The position numbers and the translations under genes are program-made. Below, one piece after another: positions 55,418 to 64,000 of a stretch of DNA of 64,000 nucleotides (positions are counted from its first letter, which is position 1; each line of letters opens with the position of its first letter). Under the pieces are notes generated by a model. It searched no databases, had not been told where the DNA came from, and saw only the letters and a list, made by a program, of their open reading frames with translations. The stretch comes from Gamsiella multidivaricata (Eukaryota; Mortierellomycota; Mortierellomycetes; Mortierellales; Mortierellaceae): NCBI RefSeq assembly GCF_025024155.1, contig NW_026251720.1:186001-250000 (forward strand), in the 5' to 3' direction.

Positions 55418-58010
55418 TTAGAGCTCAATGATCATGGGCTTCGGTCCGTCTTGTATAAAAATGCTCTCTTCTTCATCGATACGCACACTCCCTTCTTTTG
55501 CCTTGTTAGGATTTTTCTCATCGTCATCCTCGTGGCTGTCTTCGCCTTCGCTACTGCTGTCATCCTCATCCGTAGATTCGTCGTCGCTGGAAGTATCGTC
55601 CTCGTCGTCACTCTCCTCCTCAGACGACTCCTCTTCCTCTTCTTCTTCATCCTCCATATCCGGAGCTTCCTTAGCCAAGGCCTCCAGTCCCTCAAGATGC
55701 CAACCCAGGTCCGCTTTTTCAATCTTAAAATGATGCAATTCATGGGCCAACGTCCTGATCACATTCTCGCTCGAACTCTGGATCCAGACACAATAGTCCT
55801 CAATAAACATCTTGCTGTAGATATAGTACACATCGTCATGGTCCAGCACTTCTTTGATTGCCAACAGTACTCGGAGGATGCCTCTCCGACCCAGCTTGAG
55901 GATCACGTAGACATCCTGGAGGATTTTGAGCGACAGGCTCCAGTTGCGGACGAGTGGGTAGGCGAGTGCGCGACGGAAGCAGGCAAAGATAGTCTCTTTA
56001 AGAGTTGTGAACTGATCAAGCGCGGAGATGGTTGGGGAGAGTTTACAGATTGTCCAGGCGGTTTCGACGGTGGCGTCGCCCTCGGAGACGCGAAGATCGT
56101 AGCTGTATGCGAAGAGGATGTCGATTAAGCCCAAATACGTTGATTTCGTATTCTCCAAGATGTCTATGTGAAAAGGAAAGCGAAAATGCTTGTTAGCAAG
56201 AAAGTTCCATTCAAAGTGCATTTTTTTTTTTTTGCGCAATAACTCTTCGAATGTTAGAAAAGTTGGCTGCTTGACTTACATTCTCTACGAGGAAGATCCC
56301 GCATCAGTTCCTGCTCCTTTGCAGAGAAGGGCTTGACACCGGCAGAAGAATCGCCCGCTGCAAGACTCAGCCCTGCCATGTTGTCTTCCAATTCGTTGTT
56401 GAGGGAGGGGCGTGATGGGTCCACGATCGCAATAGCTTCGGGTCCAAGATACTTAACCGGTTCGCTCTCATCGATCAGGGGTTCTTCTAATGGGATCAAA
56501 GTGGCTGTGGAAGGTGCTGATGTGGGTTCCAGGTCAAGAATCAAGGGTTTACTGGCGCCGGACTCTGTATTTTTGCTTGATAAAGCTTTGGTTGAAATCT
56601 CTTTCAGTCCAAATGAGTCCTGATCCACTGGAGAAGCGGTGTCGGCGGCAACATCCTTGACGATATTAAAGATTGAAGGCGTAGTTGATGACGATGTATG
56701 TGAAGAAAGGAGCGTCGATTTGAAGGTTGTTGTGGTAGCGGGTATGGGTGATGGAGTGCTCTCCTGATTCCTATTTGATGTCGATAATGAGGTGTCCAGC
56801 TTCGTCTTCTTGCTTGAAGCATCTATTTGATATGCAAATCGACAGGTAGACAACCACTGTGTTAGAAATCAATACATCGCTACCCTTGACAAGCTAAATT
56901 TTTCCAGAATAGCAGACGGGATTTCATAATACCTTTCTCTGCTTTCTGAATCGCGCGCAGCTCGTTCCACCATGGGGTCTTGTACTTCAACAAATGCTGG
57001 ATTTCTTCCTCCGTCATAAAGTCGCTCCTACAGGTTGTCGACAATACAAAATGTCAGAAGATGGTCTATGCAACCAACTGGTTCAAAGCATCCGTTTTGA
57101 TTTGTACACCTACATATAATACTCGTCATCAAACTTGTCGTTCTCTCGCTGGATTCTGTTCTGTCGCCTCGTCTCCAGTGTAGCATGCTCAGGATCGTAC
57201 ACATCCAGAACATCGTTGGGAGTCTCTTGGACGTGCGTGAAGAAGCCAGAATACCGGTTGTTGAATCCATATCGCACTTCAGAAAAGATCTGTCCGGTAC
57301 ACCACAGCAATTCAGTCGGAACATTAGCGACCCAATGCAATGGCCAATGGTGCCCCTTTCAACTGCCCCGTCATCTGATTCTGCTTACCTCTTGTCGGAT
57401 CTCCTGAGGCATCTCCCAATCAAAATTCTCATCTATTTCCAGCTTCTGCGTTCCCTCCAGTGTATCTCCACTGCTAATAACCTCGATCAGGGGTCGTTTG
57501 ATCTGCTTTTCTGCCAGGTCGCCCTTTCGAACAAGTAGCTTCGTTAACATGTCGAGGTCGGGAAAGTGCTCGCCAGGTGATTCCTTGGGAAGTATGACTG
57601 TCAGCTCGCCAGCCCCAACATTGTAAGTTGCCTTCGCACGCTCATCGTCCACGACATTTCCTGGGAAGGTCAGTCTATCGTTGTCCATTCAACACCGTGG
57701 GATAGTTGTTAGATCAAGTGGTCCTGAAGGATCGAGACCGGCAAATGAGCGATAGCTACCATTTGTCTACTAACCTAAGAAAATATGGCTTCAAGTTGAA
57801 CTTGAAGACCGGACCGTCGACCTCAAAGTCTACGTTTTGTGTCTAGTAAGGAGTACACAAAGAGAAAAAGTGAGTGCCAGAGAACAAGAAGAATATGACA
57901 AAGACACTTCGAAGTGAGACTGAAGTGCATCGGACCTTGATGTGCGGTGCCGTGATGACAATGGTGACAGAATCATCATCCTGTGAAACTGTGAACGTTG
58001 GGGTGATCAT
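55418..58010 (-). CDS. SHQ1: H/ACA snoRNP assembly factor SHQ1
   Basis: SHQ1 chaperones dyskerin/Cbf5 before H/ACA RNP assembly. The seven exons are 57936-58010, 57775-57842, 57389-57674, 57114-57289, 56933-57027, 56280-56822 and 55418-56163 (662 residues). The N-terminal CS-like domain begins MITPTFTVSQDDDSVTIVITAPHIK and goes on with VDFEVDGPVFKFNLKPYFLRL. The SHQ1-specific domain has YGFNNRYSGFF, KYKTPWWNELRAIQKAE, REYILENTKSTYLGLIDILFAYSYDLR and ESAWTICKLSP-like ETAWTICKLSPTISAL. The C-terminal 80 residues are almost entirely Glu/Asp/Ser. An insert of about 180 residues in exon 6 (Ser/Thr-rich) is a fungal-type linker. Confidence 0.93.
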
Positions 58011-58249
58011 GCTTCGTATAGCGACAAACTGCAGCCAGGGGAGAGGGAATGGGATGGAAGCAACTTTTTCTTGTCACTTGGGCTTAGCACCATCGTTTGT
58101 ATTTTTCAGTCGGGACAAGTGAAAACGGCAGTCCCACATTCAATGCTGGGCCAACTGAATCATTCGGCTGTGCACAACCGTCATTTTATTAGCCTATTCA
58201 TGTACAAAATGCAGGCATGCACGCAACTTGGACCCCGCTGTTTGTTGTG

Positions 58250-60013
58250 CTACTGCCGCTCATCCTTAAACTCAGAGTATTCGCGAATGCGACGCACTCT
58301 TCTGCGCTTCATCTCCTGATATGTGCCCACCAAGCTAGCCAGATCCTTGATCACCACAAACAGACATCCACCTAGGATGTTACGATGGAAGTTGTCTGGA
58401 ATACGCGTCCGCACAAATGAAAAATGGCCCAGGAAGCTATGCAAAACAGAAAAACAATAAAATTCGCATTAATAAGGCGCATCGTATCACAATACGGTGT
58501 TTACGAGACACTACATCAACCCTTCATCAACCGTACCTTCCGCAGATCGAAGAGATGGCCGGCATAAGAAGTGCGCCTACTATGGTCCTTCCCAGATCCC
58601 TCCTGTCAAAGAAAGAAAGCTCCTCTTCTACATTTGCCCCTGCTTGCGCTTGTGCTGCCGCTGCCACTGTCGTCAACGTATCCGCGTCCGAGCTGTCTAT
58701 GCTGGCATTCATCCCGAGTCTCGCCACTCCAGAGCCTGCAATCTGCTGATGGCGCCATCGCGTCTCCAGACGTGTCACCATCTCAGTCCAGAGGCTGTTG
58801 TATGCCATCCTGATCCAGGGCATGACAGAAAGAGTCAGGGCAGGACTCGGTGGGAAGGTGACCTGCAGCTGGTCGTTACCGACAATTAAAAGTGGAATCA
58901 TCGGCAGGAACGAGTCAATTAACTTTGTTCTGGAAAAGATGAGGATCACCGGGATGAGTGGGAGACCAGTCTAGAGATACGGACCGGATACATAGTCAGA
59001 CACATAAGTCATGTAATAAAGTAGTATGCCTTTCTTTCTTATAATGGTTGAATTCATTACCCAGACACGCCAGCTCCAAGGGTTTGGGCTTCCCAATAGT
59101 TTTTCGCCCTCCTCTGTGCCGCAAATGGTCAAGACTGCATAAGCTCTAAATGAGGCCAAAGCATAAAAGCTGCACTACATCAGTAATTGGTCAAAGAGCA
59201 GCAGCACAAAAAGACGCGTGGATTCGTATTCATGCAACTGCAAAGAAACTTACCCATAAGTGGTACTTGTGATCAAAACAGAGCACGTCAACCCCAGGAA
59301 TGTCAAGTAAGGAATGCCTGCGTGGACTAGCGAGTCAAAGGTTGAGTAGATATTCAGGAGTAGCGAGCTCGGCTCCGCCAATCTATAGACCGTGTTGCAC
59401 ACGGAGCATCGGACCTACGAGGCACAATAAAACAGAGGTGTAAGGCTTGTCAGTACAAGTGCATTTAGTATCCGGAGCATCGATGCCCTTGGTGCTAATG
59501 CATCCTAATGGGGTTTCCTCGTACTTGCTTCTTTGCAAATTGCTGGCGGTTCTTGTCGATCCAGTCCAGGAGACAATCTTCGTGTGAGATAAGAGTACAC
59601 TGGCAGGGCTTAACCCACCGTCCCACACTGTCCTCCTCTGTGCCAAAGCAGATGTAGCATCGGTTTGGTTCCTGGTAAACGGGTGATGGTCCTGAGGCAG
59701 GAGGTGTGGTTGAAGCAGAAGCCGATCCTGCTTGAAAAGAGGGTGCCTGTTGCTGTTGCAGTTGTTGCGGTTGTTGTTTCGAACGAGACGAGATGGTTTC
59801 CAGTTCCTTCAAGAAGGTAGCGACGCCAGTGTCAGCACTGCTCGAGTCTGCTTGTCCGTGTGAATGCCTTCTGCTGCTGGTACCACTGGTGGTGCCGGTA
59901 TGGCTGTTGCTGCTGGTGTTCCCAAGAGAGCTGGTCGACTGTCTTGAAGCATGTACGCTCGCAAGTGCGGCTGCTCGCTGGACTGAGGAAGTTCCTGCTG
60001 GGGCGGGCTCCAT
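58250..60013 (-). CDS. MARCHF5: RING-CH (MARCH5-like) membrane E3 ubiquitin ligase
   Basis: The exons are 59525-60013, 59254-59414, 59061-59145, 58537-58970 and 58250-58436 (451 residues). The RING-CH finger is split by an intron: CYICFG and CQCTLISHEDCLLDW in exon 1, CSVCNTVY in exon 2, giving the C4HC3 order. Several hydrophobic stretches follow (IPYLTFLGLTCSVLITSTTYGAYAVL, LIPVILIFSRTKLIDSFLPMIPLLIVG, GRTIVGALLMPAISSICGSFLGH), matching the four-pass layout of MARCH5, which sits in the mitochondrial outer membrane in animals and controls mitochondrial dynamics. Location here is inferred. The N-terminal 100 residues are Ser/Thr/Gln-rich. Upstream in-frame ATG 60199 is possible but poorly conserved-looking. 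It diverges from OST5 with 333 bp between. Confidence 0.87.
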
Positions 60014-60346
60014 TGCGTGCTTGTTTGCTTGGCCTCGGATAACGCGTGTTGTTGTTTGCGAATGATTTCCTGGGAATGGGGAATGCGATTGTTTGAGGAT
60101 GAAAAATGAATGTGATAATGAGCCTTGCGGGGAAGGATGTTCTATGGGGCTGCTTTCTGCTCGTTGAAAAGAGGGAGGGCGAGTGAAAAGTGGAAGCAAA
60201 GGGGAACAGCAAACCCCCCAGTAATTCTCAGTGGACGCGCCCCGTAATTGTTCAACCGCTGTGAGGGATCATCCTGCTTCACGAACTCCACCTTTGCATC
60301 ATCACATCCCCTGTACTCCATCTACACCCCATTCTGACAATATACC
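60014..60346. promoter_or_regulatory. Divergent promoter region of the MARCH5-like and OST5 genes
   Basis: 333 bp between two start codons on opposite strands. No clear TATA box; promoter role inferred from position. Confidence 0.5.
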
Positions 60347-60808
60347 ATGAGCTCTGCTGTTTCTGATGCGGTATGGCAAGCTGTCATCGACCCAGAAAGA
60401 ACCTATCAGGAGGGGTCGCCAGAGTGCTTGCTAACAACTTGTCCGCACTACATCGTTGTTCAATACATTAGTACACAGCCTGGTCAACAGCCACGCCCTT
60501 CACGCCACCACTGCCCGTGTCTTCACATCCTCTCCTGGCCACGTTGACCCTGTCCGTGGGTCTCTTCTTCGCAGCAAAGTTCGGAGTGTATGCCGACATT
60601 GAATCAATGGCCTTGTTCGGGAAGAGTGAGATATCAGAAGTCAACTGGAGGAATTTTAACGTTAACGGTCTGTAATATTTATTACATGGTTGTAAATAGG
60701 TCGCAGAAGCCTTCAATTGTCGCAGACCTTGCAACAACTATCCCCAGCGCCATTCTTCTCGGATTTGGAATTGTGTTTATGTTCCTCTCTGCCGGTCTTT
60801 ACTTGTAA
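60347..60808 (+). CDS. OST5: Oligosaccharyltransferase small subunit OST5/TMEM258
   Basis: This small subunit of the ER N-glycosylation enzyme spans the membrane twice. The exons are 60347-60370, 60472-60639 and 60707-60808 (97 residues). After YTAWSTATPFTPPLPVSSHP comes LLATLTLSVGLFFAAKFGVYA, a loop, and ATTIPSAILLGFGIVFMFLSAGLYL at the end, which matches the TMEM258 pattern of two hydrophobic segments and a C-terminal GxYx. The loop between them (ESMALFGKSEISE) is variable in the family. The second intron donor is uncertain: GTCAAC at 60640 keeps the frame, and GTTAAC at 60661 would do so too. Good support for the identity; the loop is less sure. Confidence 0.82.
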
Positions 60809-61625
60809 TGCTCTTATCGATCATCATCAGGATTGCAGGACCACCACCAACACCAACGCCGCGCATTGTAGCAAGGATAAGAGACAAAGAGACATATTAA
60901 AGAGGCCGGCAGCGAATACAATGGACCTGCCGGGCAATTGAGAAAGAATAACACAGGCACAATAGAGCGACTATACCATTGTCGTTTGTTGCTGATGGTA
61001 TGCTTGGTGGTGTGGCTAGACGCGGCCATCTTTGATACGCGTCTTGACCAATGGACGATCGACAGCAGCCAATCGGCGCTGTCCATTTTTCTCCTCTTTT
61101 GAGCTGCCGAAGGAAATCCATGTTGCACTTACCGCCAATCTTAATACTATACAGCCGGTCGGCAAAGAAAGAATGCAGGGAGAAGTGAATGAACCCACAG
61201 CTCCTTCTCTCTTCCCTTCCTCCCTTCGCTCATTACCATTCCTCTCCTTCTCTCCGCGTTTCATCACTACTCTTTTGCTCCATTCTCCCTTCCTCCTTTC
61301 GCACTCTGCTGGAAGCGTGTCCCAAAGGAGCAGTCGAACGCCTCGGCTCCCTTCGCTGCATGTCTGCATCCCTCGCTCCTTTCCTTCTATCCATCCTCTC
61401 ATTCTCCTCTTGTTGTTCCCTTCGCGTCGCCGCCAGTCGCTATCCTCCACTTCCTTTTATTGTCCGTCTTCCCCAAGATCCTTACCCTACGCCGACTACT
61501 GCTTCTCCTCTGGATCTACACGCGTGTTCCCTCTCCTTAATTGAATCCTCTTTTTTACAATCTGGCTGCTGCTGCTGCTCTCCTTATTCAGTCTCCATTC
61601 CCTCTTCGTTTGCATCCCACTCATC
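60809..61625. other. Intergenic, strongly pyrimidine-rich leader
   Basis: From about 61195 to 61620 the plus strand is dominated by C and T. This produces long open frames on both strands that look like Ser/Leu/Phe or Arg/Glu proteins but carry no domain; it is more likely the 5' leader and promoter of the next gene. Confidence 0.55.
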
Positions 61626-63240
61626 ATGACCGTCGACGATTCCGTTGTGCAAAAGCTCTGGAAGCTGACTAACGAGCTCACTGCCCAGCTCGTCTTCAAC
61701 CGCAATGCGACTCTGGAGCTGAAGCAGCAGCTTGCTGATCTCCAGGTAAAAGCAATGATCACATTCGGCCCCTTATTTGCGCTTTTTCTTCCAGCAAACT
61801 ATGCAGCAACATTCTTTTCGCAACCAGAATTTCTCCCGCGGCGAGTCGTTCTCACGTCATAGTCACCACAAGTGTCCGCTCCAGCACACAATGCGATAAT
61901 ACTCATTCCATCTTCTATCCTTATCTCTTTAACTTGCCTTCATAGGCAAAGACAGCACAGAGTTCATATCCAATCTCGGTCGTGCACAATGTAGCTTTGC
62001 ATGCTACTCAAGGTACACACCGCGAAATTCTTTTTTATCAGAGTCGTCATCGTAAAATTCTGCAAGGAACTAAACGAATCTCTAATCATCATAGAACATA
62101 CGGATATCAGTCTCAGGATAGCGAACGAACGATTGATGGAAGAAAACTCGCAGCTACAGGAGCAACTACGCGAGTACGAGCGTTGGATGGAGTATATCAT
62201 GGCAAAATTCCGACTCCAGAATGTGAGTCTCCCCTCTACTCGGTATGCACTGGACCCTGTCCATTGCGGATTTATTTGGCCTACTCACACAGCACCAATA
62301 CACTTTCAATCTCATCTAGTTTGCAATGGCGCAGAGTCGGAAAGAAGCTATGCATGAGGCGTACAGGATGGCAGAACAGGAAGGGGTGCGTTGAACAACA
62401 AAAACAAAAGAGTATAGTAGCATCTGACAAGTGCTCAGTTCGCTATCGAAACCTTATTAACCATCCGAACTCGCGTGTGCTGGGTGTGCTTTGCTGCTAC
62501 CTTAATAGGAGTTAGCAGTGCGACTGCAGGAAGAGAATACAACGCTACAGGCACGGCTAGCAGATGTGGGCGCAGTAGCAAGGAGGGCGATCAGCGAGGA
62601 GTATTACAATACAGAGTCGATCATAGAGATGCTAGAGATCGAGAACCAAGGCCTTCGGGAGATGCTTGGGGTAGCGTCAGACAACTTTGCCCCCATGGCT
62701 GTGCGGCACCCTGGCAACCGGGTTTCATTTCCAAGCACAGGGTCATATGTCCCATCCAGTGGAAGTGATCGGGAACAACAGCTTGGCACCAACGTGATTG
62801 CGCCACCATCTCCATCAGAACAGACTGTCAAAGAAAGTGCTTTATCAACATCTCCATCTTTGGCATCGGTTGCTACACCTTCACCAACACCGCGTCCTTC
62901 AAAACCAACTGCACAGGATACATCTCCAAGCATTGCCATTAGCTCCGCGATGAGCACGGCGTCCAACTCGACAGTGACATCGCCTCGTACTAGGAAATCC
63001 AGCACGGACTCTGAGTCTGTCGACATCAAGGACATGACCAGAAAACCAGCGGCAACAAGGAAGAAATCCGATGAGACCTCACCAGGGGCCGTGGGTACGA
63101 AGGGAGGAATGACAATCAACACGCATGTTGTGCCAAAGCGGACCAGCAGCATCACCAACAACAACAACACTACCAGTCATGCTGGAGGCGGCTCGACTGG
63201 TCAAAAAGCTAAAAAGAGCAACAGGAACCCAAGATCATAG
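61626..63240 (+). CDS. SIKE/FGFR1OP2-like coiled-coil subunit of the STRIPAK complex
   Basis: The exons are 61626-61745, 61946-62012, 62095-62222, 62320-62385 and 62509-63240 (370 residues). The protein is mostly coiled coil. ISLRIANERLMEENSQLQEQLREYERWMEYIMAKFR corresponds to the central coil of FGFR1OP2/SIKE, and VARRAISEEYYNTESIIEMLEIENQGLREML to its conserved C-terminal coil with E-N-x-G-L-R-E. In fungi this family is a subunit of STRIPAK (Sci1 in Sordaria, Csc3 in fission yeast), which controls hyphal fusion, septation and development through PP2A and kinases. The last 170 residues are a disordered Ser/Thr/Pro-rich tail not found in the animal proteins. AATAAA lies at 63375-63380. Confidence 0.85.
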
Positions 63241-63810
63241 CCGTGTCCCTTACACGCCATATCAACACAAACACCAATATTACACAACGTCAAATGACGG
63301 CGCCATTTGCAGCTCTCCTCCCTCTTTGCTTTTTTTTTCAATCGCATGTAACATTACACTCACTCTAGTTTGGCAATAAAGCAATTGACGACGCACACAA
63401 CGTTGGGCCATGAAATCTCTCCAGGATGACATATCGACGACATCGGCGTAGATAATCATGGTGTATATGCTTGTACGTTATGCTCAGCATGTGGCAGTCG
63501 GATGCACCCCTTTCTTTATGAAATGCCAAATACAAACACAAAAGAGAGGGGCAGCAAGGACATGATCCCAGAACGAGAAGTACGAGGAAGGCGATAACCT
63601 TATGGCGCTCTGATGATTGACCCTATTTTACCATCGATGAGAAAGTATGTTCTCGGGTCTTTCCTCCGTTTCCCCGCCGCAGCCCTCCTCATCTCCCTCG
63701 CTCGACCATACGAGAGCACCTTCTTTCATTTGATTCCTCATCCAATTCCTTAATCTGAGCGCACCAGCTGCATCAGGCCAGTCGCATTCGTTTCCCCTTA
63801 GAAAAAGAAA
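63241..63810. other. Intergenic, no gene seen
   Basis: It contains the AATAAA of the STRIPAK subunit gene (63375-63380) and a pyrimidine-rich tract before the next ATG. Confidence 0.55.
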
Positions 63811-64000
63811 ATGTTTGCTCGGGGTGCCAGTTCAAAGAACGCTTCTGAGGCTGTGCCTGTGTCTGAGCATGTATCTCAAGCTGAGAATGGTCATCTCCCG
63901 CCAAATACTACAGTGCACCTGCACCCACAGCAGCTACGTTCCGACAGCCTTCGACACCCTGCACACCCCTTTGCGCGCATCCAATTGACCGTTGAGCCCG
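63811..64000 (+). CDS. 5' start of an unrecognised gene, cut by the window end
   Basis: ATG 63811 opens a frame of 63 codons that runs to the window edge: MFARGASSKNASEAV, then polar Ser/His/Pro-rich sequence. The sequence AGAAAAAGAAA before the ATG and the pyrimidine-rich leader resemble other gene starts here. No domain is visible. Confidence 0.45.
   Translation, partial: MFARGASSKNASEAVPVSEHVSQAENGHLPPNTTVHLHPQQLRSDSLRHPAHPFARIQLTVEP

Noticed and set aside
55428..55743. Plus-strand Ser-rich frames
   Set aside because: Shadows of the acidic C-terminus of SHQ1.
61016..61450. Minus-strand Arg/Glu/Lys-rich frame and plus-strand Ser/Leu-rich frames
   Set aside because: They arise from a pyrimidine-rich leader; no domain, no conserved pattern, mutual overlap.

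Overview
This 64 kb window is nuclear DNA from a filamentous fungus. The genes carry many short spliceosomal introns (about 50-200 bp, mostly GT..AG with GTAAG/GTATG-type donors). They encode eukaryote-only machines (MCM2, Mediator, TFIID, Elongin, STRIPAK, OST, SHQ1), a fungal TRP-like channel, and long Gln/Ser/Pro-rich proteins. Introns and intergenic DNA are full of A/T homopolymers and dinucleotide repeats. The look fits an early-diverging fungus of Mortierella type (inference; no marker in the window fixes the genus). No tRNA, rRNA, CRISPR array, intact transposon or prokaryotic operon was recognised.

Layout. 1-219: end of a NYN-like gene. 901-2367: coiled-coil protein with 33-bp repeats. 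3332-5775: nine-exon gene with a PD-(D/E)XK nuclease-like domain. 5856-7305 (-): TAF10. 7717-9891: Elongin A. 10362-10983 (-): small single-pass membrane protein with a PPxY motif. 11637-13325 (-): organellar tryptophanyl-tRNA synthetase. 13486-14236: MED9. 14499-18026: MCM2. 18126-21013 (-): GH36 alpha-galactosidase. 21647-22964 (-): SLC35F transporter. 24110-26682: PAAF1/Rpn14 proteasome chaperone. 28841-32638: two low-complexity proteins. 33685-37968: tandem BTB-like paralogs. 38338-41034 (-): TPR-CHAT caspase-like protease. 41633-42424: gasdermin-like protein. 43461-46826: 1121-residue disordered protein. 47564-48433 (-): ER FKBP with KDEL. 48963-50152: probable gene relic. 50773-55281: TRP-like channel. 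55418-58010 (-): SHQ1. 58250-60013 (-): MARCH5-like E3. 60347-60808: OST5/TMEM258. 61626-63240: SIKE/FGFR1OP2-like STRIPAK subunit. 63811-64000: start of an unknown gene.

Most of the window is housekeeping. The accessory part is about 33.6-42.4 kb. There a tandem pair of BTB-like paralogs lies beside a head-to-head pair: a TPR-CHAT protease and a small protein that resembles fungal gasdermins (RCD-1/HET-Q1 type). CHAT proteases are known partners that cleave gasdermins in bacteria and have been found next to gasdermin genes in fungi, so this pair is a candidate regulated cell-death module. The protease reading frame is broken by one in-frame TAG exactly between the TPR part and the catalytic domain, while about 300 downstream codons with both catalytic residues stay open. 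That is the most interesting single observation here: a freshly inactivated allele, stop-codon readthrough, a tiny intron, or a sequencing error.

Exon boundaries were worked out by hand from splice consensus, phase and family conservation. Summed exon lengths were checked to be divisible by three for every multi-exon model given.
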